A stretch of 64,000 nt of DNA from Dermacoccus nishinomiyaensis (GTDB taxonomy: Bacteria; Actinomycetota; Actinomycetes; Actinomycetales; Dermatophilaceae): NCBI RefSeq assembly GCF_900447535.1, contig NZ_UFXX01000001.1, forward strand, positions 744,001 through 808,000. Reading direction: 5' to 3'. The translations under genes were made by a program, and so were the position numbers. A model generated the notes under the pieces. That model saw only the letters and a program-made list of their open reading frames with translations, did no database searches and was not told where the DNA came from. Positions 37,286 to 46,413 of this stretch are shown here, piece after piece (positions within the stretch are counted from its first letter, which is position 1; each line of letters opens with the position of its first letter).

Positions 37286-38767
37286 TCAGCGCAGCTCCCC
37301 GACGAGGTCGATTCCTTCGGTGGCGACGACCTCGACCTCGACGATGTCGCCGACGCGCAGTTCGCGCCCGTCGGGGGCCTCGACGTAGGTCATGCCGTCG
37401 ACGTCCGGGCCCTGCTGCCCGGCGCGGCCGACATGGCGAACGGCGGCCTCGGGGTCGTCCTCGTCGTCCGACTCGGTGGCCTCGATGAGCACCTCGAGAC
37501 GCTCCCCAATGCGCTCCTCGGCGCGCTGCAGGTTGAGCTCCTCGGTCAGGGTGCGGAAGTGCTCGAGGCGCGCGTCGATCTCGTCCTGCGGCAGCTTGTC
37601 GGCATAGGTCTCGGCCTCGGTGCCGTCCTCGTCGGAGTAGCCGAAGACACCGACGACGTCGAGGCGCGCCGCGACGAGGAACTGTTCGAGTTCGTCGAGG
37701 TCCTTCTCACTCTCGCCCGGGAACCCGACGATGACGTTCGAACGGATGCCCGCGTTCGGCACGCGGCGACGCACGTCGTCGAGCAGGCTGAGGAAGGACT
37801 CGCGATCGCCGAAGCGCCGCATCGTGCGCAGCAACGGGCCGGAGGCGTGCTGGAACGAGATGTCGAAGTACGGCGCGATGCCAGGCGTGTTCGCCATGAC
37901 GTCGAGCAGGTCGGGCCGGATCTCCGCGGGCTGCAGGTACGACACGCGCACACGTTCGATGCCGTCCACGGCGACGAGCTCGGGCAGCATCGTGTCGAGC
38001 AGGCGCAGGTCACCGAGGTCCTTGCCGTAGGAGGTCGAATTCTCCGAGACGAGGAAGACCTCCTTGACGTCGTGCTCACCGAGCCAGCGCGCCTCCGCGA
38101 GGACGTCGGCGGGGCGACGCGAGATGAACGCGCCGCGGAACGCGGGAATCGCGCAGAACGCGCACCGTCGGTCGCAGCCGCTCGCGATCTTCAGCGGCGC
38201 CCACGGGCGTCCGTCGAGGCGGGCACGGATGACGCGCGGCGTCGCGACGGGCGAGGCCACCTCGACGTCTGACGGCTCGCTGACCGGCGCACCGTGGCCG
38301 GGCAGCGCGAGACCGTCGGCGCCCTCCTGCCGCTTCGCGGGCGAGATCGGCAGTAGCTTGCGGCGGTCGCCTGGCATGTGCGCCTCGGGCTTGTGGCCGT
38401 TGAGCACCGACGTCAGGTGCGTCGACATGTCGGTGTAGGAATCGAAACCGAGCACCGCGTCGGCCTCGGGCAGCTGATCGGCGAGCTGCTTGCCGTAGCG
38501 CTCGGCGAGGCAGCCGACGGCGACGACGGCCTGCGTCCGCCCGGATTCCTTGAGTTCGTTCGCCTCGAGCAGCGCGTCGATCGAGTCCTTCTTCGCCTGC
38601 TCGACGAACCCGCACGTGTTGACGACGGCGACGTCCGCCTCTGCGGCATCGTCGACGAGCGTCCAGCCCTCCGCGGACAGACGCCCTGCGAGCTCTTCGG
38701 AGTCGACCTCGTTGCGCGCGCATCCGAGGGTGATGACGGCGACGCTGCGGGTGGGGGCGGAAGTCAT
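37286..38767 (-). CDS. rimO: Ribosomal protein S12 methylthiotransferase
   Basis: A 493-residue radical-SAM enzyme that methylthiolates Asp89 (E. coli numbering) of ribosomal protein S12. The N-terminal UPF0004 domain has Cys in TLGCARNEVDSE, NTCGFVEQAKKDS and VGCLAERYG. The radical-SAM triad is in CDRRCAFCAIP, and LRGAFISRRP-like contacts follow. A C-terminal TRAM domain ends the protein. I chose the ATG at 38767. TAGACT (38780-38775) lies 7 nt upstream, consistent with a leaderless message. It heads rimO-pgsA-pncC and is divergent from the MauE gene. Confidence 0.95.
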   Translation of the reverse strand: MTSAPTRSVAVITLGCARNEVDSEELAGRLSAEGWTLVDDAAEADVAVVNTCGFVEQAKKDSIDALLEANELKESGRTQAVVAVGCLAERYGKQLADQLPEADAVLGFDSYTDMSTHLTSVLNGHKPEAHMPGDRRKLLPISPAKRQEGADGLALPGHGAPVSEPSDVEVASPVATPRVIRARLDGRPWAPLKIASGCDRRCAFCAIPAFRGAFISRRPADVLAEARWLGEHDVKEVFLVSENSTSYGKDLGDLRLLDTMLPELVAVDGIERVRVSYLQPAEIRPDLLDVMANTPGIAPYFDISFQHASGPLLRTMRRFGDRESFLSLLDDVRRRVPNAGIRSNVIVGFPGESEKDLDELEQFLVAARLDVVGVFGYSDEDGTEAETYADKLPQDEIDARLEHFRTLTEELNLQRAEERIGERLEVLIEATESDDEDDPEAAVRHVGRAGQQGPDVDGMTYVEAPDGRELRVGDIVEVEVVATEGIDLVGELR

Positions 38768-38835
38768 GCTCGAAAGTCTAGTGGCGCCGCCCTCGCCCAA
38801 GGTTCGGCCCACGCCGAGCGACCTATCATTGGCGC

Positions 38836-40593
38836 GTGTATGACGCCCCTCTGATCGTCCCGGCCGTCCTCCTCGCGTTCGTGCTCCTCGTCTCCGGCGT
38901 CGCGAAGCTCGCGGATCTCGAGACCGCCGCCCAGGCCTTCACGAGCCTGCGCCTGCCGCGATTTCTCATGCGGTGGAAGGTGCCGACGCTGCTGCCGGTC
39001 GCCGAGATCGTGCTCGCGATCGCGCTCATCGTGACGTCGGGGTGGCTCGCGGCCGTGGTCAACGTAGCGGCCGTGCTGCTGTTCGTCGCCTACCTCGTCG
39101 TCATCGTGCGCGCGCTGGGCTTCGGCGAGCCCGTCACGTGCTCGTGCTTCGGCAAGCTCGGCCTCGGCTTCGTCGACCGACTCACTGCGGTACGCAACGT
39201 CGTCCTCGTCGCGCTCGCGGCGCTGTCGCTGTTCGACGCGGCGCGTGGTGACGGCGTCCTGGCGCGCCTGCGTGATTTCGACGGCGGCGAGTGGGCCTGG
39301 CTCGCGGGCGTGTTGGGCGCGGTGCTGCTGACGTGGCTCATCGCTGGCCACCGCGGCGACGACTCGGTGGCTTCTGCGGTCTCGGGCCCGGTGGCCACCG
39401 CGGGCGGCGGCGACGAGGACGACTACCTGCGCGTCCCCGTCCCCTTCGCCGCCGTCACGACGCCGGGCGGGCAGCGCGTGACCCTGCGCGATCTCGCGGC
39501 GCGTGAAGCCGTTCTGCTGCTCTTGGTGTCACCGACGTGCGGCTCGTGCATCGACGTCATCGAGCACGCGCGCACCTGGCAGCGCACCATGCCGGCGCTG
39601 CGCACGAGCCTCGTGCTGCCGATGGCGCCGCGCGAGGTCGTGCCGGGCCTCGACGACGCCGACGACTTCGACCTGCTCTTCGACGAGACGTACGCCGTCG
39701 CGCGGCTGTTCGGCGTCGGCACTCCCTCGGCCGTGCTGCTCGGCGCCGACGGCAAGCTCGCCGGCGGGCCGGTGGGCGGCACGAAGGACGTCATCGCTCT
39801 CGTGGGTGACATCGCCGACCAGCTCGATGCCGCGCCGAACGAGAACCCCGCCGACACCTCAACCGTGGGGGTTTCGGACGCCGCGCCATTGGACCCCGCA
39901 GTTGCCCCGGCCACCGGCGCCGCGGCCCCGAACCCTCCGAAGCCTCACGCGAGTGGCGCCCCGGCCGCCGACGCCGCCGCGTCGAGCGCCGTCGAGTCTC
40001 ACGGGGTTGACGCCCTCACCGCTGAGACGCCCGTCGCCCCTGATGGCACTCGCGCCGGTGATGCCCCTGAATCTCCGGCCGCCTCCGTCAACCAAGCGCC
40101 TCAAGCCGCGGGCGTTCACAACGTCTCTGACCCCTCAGAGGCGAGCGACGATGATCTGCTCGACTACGTGCCGACGCCGACGCCGTTCATGATGTTCGAG
40201 GACGCGACGGGCGCGACGACGTCACTGCGACAGATTGGCGCGATGGGCCCAGCGATCTTTCTCTACGTCTCACCTTCGTGTGGGTCGTGTCTGCACGTCA
40301 TGGACGCAGCGCCGGCTTGGCAGGAACAGCTCGGTGCCCTGCCGATCCACTACGTCGTCACGACGCAGCCGCAGGCGGACGTCATCGTCGAGCGCGGCAC
40401 CGACCCGGCCCGTGTCATGATCGACGAGCCGCTCGCCATCTCACAGATGATGCGGGTCGGCACGCCGACGCTGTTCGCCGTCGGCCCGACGCAGGAACTC
40501 ATCGCCGGCCCCGTCTCGGGATTCGATGCCATCGAGGCGACGATGCAGGACATCCTCACCGAGGTCGCCGCTGCCCGCCCGGCTCACTCCTGA
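38836..40593 (+). CDS. MauE-type membrane protein fused to two thioredoxin-like domains
   Basis: A 585-residue fusion. Residues 1-175 are a four-helix MauE/DoxX-like membrane domain (LIVPAVLLAFVLLVSGVAKL), with a conserved-looking CSCFGKLG. Residues ~195-340 are a thioredoxin-like domain with SPTCGSC. After an Ala/Pro-rich linker of about 100 residues comes a second such domain with SPSCGSC (~440-580). Each keeps a CxxC and a cis-Pro-type GTP turn (VGTPSAVLL, VGTPTLFAV). It probably moves reducing equivalents across the membrane for disulfide exchange or cofactor maturation. The GTG at 38836 is 6 nt after TATCAT (38824-38829), so leaderless. Which side the domains face is unclear. Confidence 0.8.
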   Translation: MYDAPLIVPAVLLAFVLLVSGVAKLADLETAAQAFTSLRLPRFLMRWKVPTLLPVAEIVLAIALIVTSGWLAAVVNVAAVLLFVAYLVVIVRALGFGEPVTCSCFGKLGLGFVDRLTAVRNVVLVALAALSLFDAARGDGVLARLRDFDGGEWAWLAGVLGAVLLTWLIAGHRGDDSVASAVSGPVATAGGGDEDDYLRVPVPFAAVTTPGGQRVTLRDLAAREAVLLLLVSPTCGSCIDVIEHARTWQRTMPALRTSLVLPMAPREVVPGLDDADDFDLLFDETYAVARLFGVGTPSAVLLGADGKLAGGPVGGTKDVIALVGDIADQLDAAPNENPADTSTVGVSDAAPLDPAVAPATGAAAPNPPKPHASGAPAADAAASSAVESHGVDALTAETPVAPDGTRAGDAPESPAASVNQAPQAAGVHNVSDPSEASDDDLLDYVPTPTPFMMFEDATGATTSLRQIGAMGPAIFLYVSPSCGSCLHVMDAAPAWQEQLGALPIHYVVTTQPQADVIVERGTDPARVMIDEPLAISQMMRVGTPTLFAVGPTQELIAGPVSGFDAIEATMQDILTEVAAARPAHS

Positions 40594-40618
40594 CGCACCC
40601 GTCCTGTCCCCTCGCAGA

Positions 40619-40813
40619 CGTCCCCATCGGCGATTTACGTCCACGTTCGCGATTCCCGTCCTCTTCTGCGAACGGCGTCCACCTTCGCGATTCCTGTCCA
40701 CAACGGCGATTCTTGGCCACCTTCATGGAAGTGACCAAGAATCGCGAATGTGGACGGGAATCGCACATGTGGATGTGATTCGCCGATGGGGACGGGAATC
40801 GCAGATGAGGACG
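40619..40813. repeat. Inverted array of 19-bp repeats
   Basis: Five 19-bp units in one orientation (starting 40619, 40638, 40657, 40676, 40695) face four units in the opposite orientation (40738, 40757, 40776, 40795). They flank a 24-bp imperfect palindrome (40714-40737). A right-hand consensus is close to GGAATCGCVNATGTGGACG. The array fills the gap between the convergent stops of the MauE fusion and ftsK. It could fold into a large stem and act as a bidirectional terminator or a recognition site. No protein-coding or transposase gene is nearby. I did not find the unit elsewhere in the window by eye. Confidence 0.8.
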
Positions 40814-40859
40814 CGCCCGAGCCGCCGGCGGGCGGGTCAGCGGCGGGCGGACGAGCGGG

Positions 40860-43800
40860 TCAGCGGGCGTTGCTCGTGAGGTTCCAGGCGTCCTCAGAAC
40901 CGTCGTCATCGGACGAGTCGTGCCCGTCGTAGTACTGCTCGCCCGGCTCGGCGAGGTCGGCCTGCGACTGCGCGACGAGGTCGATCGGCCCCGCTCCCAT
41001 CGAACCGCCCGCACCCATCGAGCCGGGTGCACCCGTGGAACCCCCGGAGCCGCCCGAACCCCTACCGCCGAGGGCGTCGTCCTCGTCAGCATCCGCGAAA
41101 CCGTCGCCACCCGACGCATCGGGCACGTCCTCGCCCTTGAGCAACGCGAGCGTCTGCGGCAAGTCGTCGGGCTTGACGAGCACGTCGCGCGCCTTCGACC
41201 CCTCGGACGGGCCGACGATGGCGCGCGATTCGAGCAGGTCCATGAGGCGCCCGGCCTTCGCGAATCCGACGCGCAGCTTGCGCTGCAGCATCGAGGTCGA
41301 TCCGAACTGTGTCGTGACGACGAGTTCGGCGGCCTGCAGCAGCACGTCGAGGTCGTCGCCGATGTCGTCGTCGATCTCCTTCTTCGGCGCGACCTGCGCG
41401 ACGTCCTCGCGGTAGTTCGGCGCGAGCTGGCTCTTGACGTGCGCGACGACGGCGTGGATCTCGGATTCGTTGACCCATGCGCCCTGCACGCGCATCGGCT
41501 TGCTCGCACCCATCGGCAGGAACAGCGCGTCACCCTGACCGAGCAGCTTCTCGGCACCGGGCTGGTCGAGCACGACGCGGCTGTCGGCGAGCGACGACGT
41601 CGCGAACGCCAGGCGCGACGGCACGTTGGCCTTGATGATGCCGGTGACGACGTCGACGGACGGGCGCTGCGTCGCGAGGATGAGGTGAATGCCCGCGGCA
41701 CGCGCGAGCTGCGTGATGCGCTGGATCGACGCCTCGACGTCGCGCGGCGCGACGAGCATGAGGTCGGCGAGCTCGTCGACGACGACGAGCAGGTAGGGGT
41801 ACGGCGCGAGCTTGCGCTTGCTGTCGGGCGGCAGCTGCACCTTGCCCGCGCGCACCGCCTTGTTGAACTCGTCGATGTGCTTGTAGCCGAACGCGGCCAG
41901 GTCGTCATAGCGTGCGTCCATCTCGCGCACGACCCACTCGAGTGCCTCGGCGGCCTTCTTCGGGTTCGTGATGATCGGCGTGATGAGGTGCGGGATGCCC
42001 TCGTACGCCGTCAGTTCGACGCGCTTGGGGTCGACGAGCACCATGCGCACCTCTTCGGGCGTGGCCCGCATGAGCAACGACGTGATCATCGAGTTGACGA
42101 AGCTCGACTTACCGGCGCCCGTCGCACCCGCGACGAGCATGTGCGGCATCTTCGCGAGGTTCGCGACGACGTAGCCGCCCTCGACGTCCTTGCCGACACC
42201 CATGACCATCGGGTGCGTGTTGTTGCGCGCCGCCTGGCTGCGCAGCACGTCGCCGAGGCTGACGAGTTCCTTGTCGGCGTTCGGGATCTCGATACCGATG
42301 GCCTTCTTGCCGGGGATCGGCGACAGGATGCGCACGTCGGCGCTCGCGACGGCGTACGAGATGTTCTTGCTCAACCCCGTCACACGGTCGACCTTGACGC
42401 CGGGGCCGAGTTCGACCTCGTAGCGCGTCACCGTCGGGCCGCGCGTGAACCCGCTGACGACGGCGTCGATACCGAACTGCTCGAGTACCTCGGTCAGCGC
42501 GTCGACGACGCGGTCGTTCGCGGCGGAACGCTCCTTGGGCGGGGTCCCCTGTTCGAGGACGTTCGAATCGGGCAGCGTGTACGTGACGTCGCCGCCCATT
42601 GCGAGCTGCTCGACACGAGGTGGAAGCTGTTCGGTGGGCTGAGCCTCCACCTGACGTTGAGGGACGGCTGCGGCCGGCGCAGCCTGCTCGACGCGCGTGG
42701 CACCGGCATCCTGACGGGCCGCCGCGGCCTTCGGCGACTCCCCCGGCCGCTGTGCCGACGCCGGGCGCGACGCCTGCGCCGCACGTGCGGAGGCCTGGTC
42801 GACGACGGCATCGTCGACGGAATCCATGGGTGCGGAGCGGCGCGCTGCCCCACCTGCCGCCTCCCCTGCCGGCGACGCTCCGGAGCGCGATGCCCGGGCT
42901 CGCGCGAGCGCAGCGGCGCTCGCGTCGCCGGCGCGCTCGTCGTCAGAGCCGCCGTCGGGCATCTCTCGCGTCTGATCGACGCCCGCCGGGGCGCCGTCGA
43001 TCGTGTCGATGTCGTAGATCTGCTGCTCACCGCGACGGCGGTTGAGCGGGTTGCGTGATGTGCCACGGCCCTTGCCGCGCGGTCCCTTGCCGACGACCTC
43101 GGCGGCCTGCTCGTAGGGCTCATCGCCGCGCCGGGCGTCGTCACCCGCGCCGCGACGCGAGCCGCCCCGCGCGCGGTTGCCGATGTCGGCGCCGTGCAGG
43201 TCGTCGGCGACGGCGTCACGCTGAAGCAGCTCGCCCTCGTCGTCGCGTTCATCGAGGGGGTGGCCGAAGATCTGCGCCTCGACCTCGCGGATGCGCTGCG
43301 GGATGCGATTGACGGGCGTGCGCGTCAGCACGAGGAAACCGAAGAACGACACGAGCGCGAGGATGATGCCCGCGCCCCACACCGTGAGCGCGGCAGACAG
43401 CGGCCCTCCCGTGATGACGCCGAGGATGCCGCCTGCGCCGCGCACCGCGGTCGAATCCCCTGTCGACGGACGCCCGCCGACGAGGTGGGCGATCCCCGTC
43501 GAGCCGAGCGCGAGGATCGTCAGCCCGATCGTCATGCGGTTGGTCGGCTGGTGCCCCCGCGGGTGGCGGAACATGTGGATGGCCATGCCGGTGAGGACGA
43601 CGGGCAGGACGTAGGCGATGACGCCGAACGTGCCGGCCGCGACGGCGTGGACGACGTCCCCGAACATGCCGGGCAGCCCCCACCACTCCCTTGCAGCGAC
43701 GACGATGCCGAGGGCGAGGAGGGCGAAACCGAGCCCGTCGCGACGGTGTTCGGGTTCGAGGTCAGAAGCGGCGGCGCCGACGCGGCGGACGGTGCCGCCG

Positions 43801-44078
43801 GCGACGTGCGAAACACCCATCCACGCGCCACGAGCAGCGCGACCGGACGCGGAGGGACGCGCTTCAGCAGCCCCTCGCGACGAGCCGGTCTTGCGCGCGG
43901 GTGCATTCTTCGTCGTGCCGCCCGAACGTGGTGCGCTCGACTTCGGCGGGGTCGTGCGGGCGCGCGTCGTCGAGGCCGCAGATGCGCCGGCCGGGCGCGA
44001 GCTCTTGGCGCGCGGCTGCGAAGAGGCCTTCTTCGCGACGAGGACGCTGTCGTTCGCTGGTCTGTTTCGGGTCGCCAC
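40860..44078 (-). CDS. ftsK: FtsK/SpoIIIE-type DNA translocase
   Basis: A 1072-residue DNA pump that clears chromosome ends from the division septum. After a basic Ser/Ala/Pro-rich N-terminus, four membrane segments lie at about 120-260 ([31 protein letters not shown]). A ~260-residue disordered linker follows, then the RecA-like motor with Walker [10 protein letters not shown] (near 651) and [12 protein letters not shown]. The gamma winged helix ([19 protein letters not shown]) should read KOPS/FRS sites. The C-terminus adds ~90 Gly/Ser/Asp-rich residues. The GTG start at 44078 is 6 nt after TAGCCT (44090-44085), hence leaderless. Confidence 0.95.
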   Translation of the reverse strand: MATRNRPANDSVLVAKKASSQPRAKSSRPAGASAASTTRARTTPPKSSAPRSGGTTKNAPARKTGSSRGAAEARPSASGRAARGAWMGVSHVAGGTVRRVGAAASDLEPEHRRDGLGFALLALGIVVAAREWWGLPGMFGDVVHAVAAGTFGVIAYVLPVVLTGMAIHMFRHPRGHQPTNRMTIGLTILALGSTGIAHLVGGRPSTGDSTAVRGAGGILGVITGGPLSAALTVWGAGIILALVSFFGFLVLTRTPVNRIPQRIREVEAQIFGHPLDERDDEGELLQRDAVADDLHGADIGNRARGGSRRGAGDDARRGDEPYEQAAEVVGKGPRGKGRGTSRNPLNRRRGEQQIYDIDTIDGAPAGVDQTREMPDGGSDDERAGDASAAALARARASRSGASPAGEAAGGAARRSAPMDSVDDAVVDQASARAAQASRPASAQRPGESPKAAAARQDAGATRVEQAAPAAAVPQRQVEAQPTEQLPPRVEQLAMGGDVTYTLPDSNVLEQGTPPKERSAANDRVVDALTEVLEQFGIDAVVSGFTRGPTVTRYEVELGPGVKVDRVTGLSKNISYAVASADVRILSPIPGKKAIGIEIPNADKELVSLGDVLRSQAARNNTHPMVMGVGKDVEGGYVVANLAKMPHMLVAGATGAGKSSFVNSMITSLLMRATPEEVRMVLVDPKRVELTAYEGIPHLITPIITNPKKAAEALEWVVREMDARYDDLAAFGYKHIDEFNKAVRAGKVQLPPDSKRKLAPYPYLLVVVDELADLMLVAPRDVEASIQRITQLARAAGIHLILATQRPSVDVVTGIIKANVPSRLAFATSSLADSRVVLDQPGAEKLLGQGDALFLPMGASKPMRVQGAWVNESEIHAVVAHVKSQLAPNYREDVAQVAPKKEIDDDIGDDLDVLLQAAELVVTTQFGSTSMLQRKLRVGFAKAGRLMDLLESRAIVGPSEGSKARDVLVKPDDLPQTLALLKGEDVPDASGGDGFADADEDDALGGRGSGGSGGSTGAPGSMGAGGSMGAGPIDLVAQSQADLAEPGEQYYDGHDSSDDDGSEDAWNLTSNAR

Positions 44079-44090
44079 CCCGCAAGGCTA

Positions 44091-44396
44091 GTGGGGGTTC
44101 CGGCCGTTTTCGCGGACCCACGCCGTGACAAGGGTCCAATGGTGACGGCGGGTCGGCTCGACACCTTCGAATCCGCGTCCCGATGCGCTGGCGCGTTGAC
44201 GCGCTCGCATCCGACAGCGCCCTGACCCGTGTCGGAGGCGCCGCCAGCTGCCCGGGGGACCACGGGCATCCCCACCGCGAGACGCCGACTCTTGCGCGCG
44301 GCGCTCGCCATCCGCGATCCCACAGGTGATCTCACGATGCGAACCTCTGGCCGCACGTCGGTGGACGCGGCGGAGGGCCGGGTGCGAGCGTTCACG
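44091..44396. other. Intergenic gap between ftsK and the SAM-IV riboswitch
   Basis: About 300 bp upstream of the ftsK -10 and the riboswitch. I see no gene, no convincing promoter hexamers for the riboswitch transcript and no repeat. Short open frames here overlap long antisense frames of ftsK. Confidence 0.5.
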
Positions 44397-44515
44397 TAGG
44401 TCATGAGTTTCAGCGCACAGCCCCGGCTTGCTGGACGGCAACCCTCCACCGCGGTGGGGTGCTCCGGGTGACGACCTGGCCGCCACCAGCACCGGTGTCG
44501 GCAAGCGCGGGCCGA
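44397..44515 (+). ncRNA. SAM-IV riboswitch
   Basis: The sequence shows the actinobacterial SAM-IV architecture. P1 is AGGTC (44398-44402) with GACCT (44473-44477), around the ATGAG internal segment, the GGCTTGCTGG and CGGCAACCCTCC P2 region and the CCGCGGTGGGGTGCTCCGGG core. A further stem follows P1, as expected for SAM-IV rather than SAM-I. It binds S-adenosylmethionine and lowers expression of the gene 40 nt downstream. Boundaries are approximate. Confidence 0.85.
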
Positions 44516-44556
44516 GCCATCTGGCGACGGCGAGGCCCCTGACTCGAGGAGCCTCG

Positions 44557-46131
44557 ATGCCCCGTTCTGCCATTCTCTCGATCCTTGACTCCGACGCGCG
44601 CCGCCACGCTGCGAGCCACACGAGCCACACGAGCCGCCCCGCTCACGCCGTAACCCCCGGGGCTCCCGTCGCGGACCCCGAGCGTCACCACACCCAGCCC
44701 GCGCACCCCGGCGGGTCCCGTCGCGAGACGCCCGCAACTACCCATCATCGCGCGGACGCGCCGCAGCAGGCCAATGCCTCCCTGGCCACGATCGGCGCCG
44801 ATCTCGGCGTCGCGACGCTCGACGGGCGCGTCGTCGAGCACGCGAACTTCGACCATGGCGCGACGGCTCCCGCGCTGCAGGCCGTCGCACGGGCCGTCGA
44901 CACGACCCTGCGCACGTACGGTTCGGTGCATCGCGGTGCGGGACGGGCGTCGCAGCTGACGACCCGGTGGTACGAGGAGGCTCGGCAGGAGGTCGCCGCG
45001 TTCGTGGGCGCGCGCGAGGACGACGTCACCGTCTTCACGCGCAACACCTCGGATGCGCTCAACCTGTTGGCCCACTGTCTGCCGCAACAGACGCAGGTCT
45101 TCGTGTTCCGCTCGATGCACCACGCGGCGCTGCTGCCGTGGGCGGACGAGCGGACGACGCGGCTGCCGATCCCTCACTCTCACGCCGAGGCTGAGGGTTA
45201 CCTCGACGTCGCTCTGGCGGAATTCCGCGCCCACAACGATGCTCCCGTGTTGGTCCTCATCACCGGCGCCTGCAACGTGACGGGCGAGGTGTGGCCCATC
45301 GAGCGCCTCGCCGCCGTCGCCCGCCGGCATGAGGCGCGGACGGCTCTCGACGCCGCGCAGCTCGCCCCGCACCGCCGCGTCGACATCGACGCCTGGGGCA
45401 TCGACTACGTCGCTCTGTCCGGCCACAAGGCCTACGCGCCGTACGGTTCAGGAGCCCTCGTCGGGCGCCGCGACTGGCTCGACACCGCCCCTCCGTACTT
45501 CCGCGCCGGCGGCGCGAGCCACCGCGTCAGCGAAGATGCATCAGGCGCCGGCGACGTCGCTTGGGCGCCCGCGCCCGCACGCCACGAGGGCGGCACCCCG
45601 AACGCGGTCGGGGCCATCGCGCTCGCGGCCGCAGCCTCGACGCTGTCCGCGCAGCGCGGCGAAGCCGAGGCGCGCGAGGAGAAGATCCACGCCATCGTCC
45701 GCGACGGTCTCGCCTCGATCGACGGCGTGAGGATCGTCGAACTCTTCGACGAGCAGAATGCCGCGGACGCTCACCTCGACGATGGCGCGCCAAGGCGGAA
45801 TGCGAGCGACAACGTCGGCGTCACGACGTTCACCGTCGCCGGGTACGACCCGACGCTCGTCGCTCAGGTGCTCGCAGACGAGCACGGCATCGCTGTGCGC
45901 GACGGGCGATTCTGCGCTCACCTGCTCTGCGACGCGCGCCTCGGCGAGGGCGCGACGGCAGTGCGCGCCTCGATCGGTCTCGCCACGACGACAGAGCACG
46001 CACGACGCCTCGTCGACGCCGTGCGTGCTCTCGTCACCCATGGGCCCGCCTTCGACTACACCCACACCCCGGGCCTCGGATGGAGCCCCGTCACCGACCG
46101 ACGCGACCTCTCAGAGCCCCGCCCCTGGTGA
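44557..46131 (+). CDS. Class V (cysteine desulfurase-like) PLP aminotransferase under SAM-IV control
   Basis: A 524-residue PLP enzyme. The PLP Lys is in SGHKAYAPYGSG (near residue 292), with the substrate-side DAAQLAPH and a final YDPTLVAQVLADE to GRFCAHLL segment whose Cys may act in sulfur transfer. Class V members include cysteine desulfurases and cysteine/homocysteine lyases. The first ~75 residues are His/Thr/Pro-rich and probably disordered. The ATG at 44557 has GAGGAG 6 nt upstream. The SAM riboswitch upstream suggests a role in cysteine or methionine metabolism, turned down when SAM is plentiful. It stands alone between the riboswitch and three terminators. Confidence 0.82.
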   Translation: MPRSAILSILDSDARRHAASHTSHTSRPAHAVTPGAPVADPERHHTQPAHPGGSRRETPATTHHRADAPQQANASLATIGADLGVATLDGRVVEHANFDHGATAPALQAVARAVDTTLRTYGSVHRGAGRASQLTTRWYEEARQEVAAFVGAREDDVTVFTRNTSDALNLLAHCLPQQTQVFVFRSMHHAALLPWADERTTRLPIPHSHAEAEGYLDVALAEFRAHNDAPVLVLITGACNVTGEVWPIERLAAVARRHEARTALDAAQLAPHRRVDIDAWGIDYVALSGHKAYAPYGSGALVGRRDWLDTAPPYFRAGGASHRVSEDASGAGDVAWAPAPARHEGGTPNAVGAIALAAAASTLSAQRGEAEAREEKIHAIVRDGLASIDGVRIVELFDEQNAADAHLDDGAPRRNASDNVGVTTFTVAGYDPTLVAQVLADEHGIAVRDGRFCAHLLCDARLGEGATAVRASIGLATTTEHARRLVDAVRALVTHGPAFDYTHTPGLGWSPVTDRRDLSEPRPW

Positions 46132-46140
46132 GGAGAACGA

Positions 46141-46175
46141 GCGGCGGTGGGCCCCAGCGAGGGGCTCACCGCCGC
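46141..46175 (+). terminator. Terminator right after the class V aminotransferase
   Basis: GCGGCGGTGGGCCCC (46141-46155) pairs with GGGGCTCACCGCCGC (46161-46175) with one mismatch, loop AGCGA, followed by ATTTCG. It begins 10 bp past the stop codon. Confidence 0.75.
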
Positions 46176-46225
46176 ATTTCGTCAGATACGGGATGCCGAC
46201 GCGGTGGCTCCTGTCGAAGGGCCCG

Positions 46226-46249
46226 CTCGCGCGCTGATGCGAGTTTTTT
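46226..46249 (+). terminator. Second, T-tract terminator
   Basis: CTCGC (46226-46230) and GCGAG (46239-46243) form a short stem followed by six T residues (46244-46249), the only classic intrinsic terminator shape in this gap. It may catch readthrough or end a small transcript. Confidence 0.55.
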
Positions 46250-46309
46250 GACCACGCTCAATAACAAACCTCGACGTCCATTTCGAATCCCGTTGCACCC
46301 CAACGGACG

Positions 46310-46342
46310 AAGGGTGCGACGCGTCACACGCGTCGCACCCTT
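46310..46342. terminator. Bidirectional terminator between the aminotransferase and rnj
   Basis: A perfect 15-bp stem: AAGGGTGCGACGCGT (46310-46324), loop CAC, ACGCGTCGCACCCTT (46328-46342). The AA/TT ends make it usable in both directions for the convergent genes. Confidence 0.75.
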
Positions 46343-46413
46343 CATTCATCCGAGATGGCAGCCAGAGGCGATCTCAGCCGCCTCACACAACCCCCTGACA
46401 TACCCCCGAGGCG

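Noticed and set aside
44428-44556. Longer start for the class V aminotransferase
   Set aside because: The extra codons would lie inside the SAM-IV riboswitch; GAGGAG precedes the ATG at 44557.
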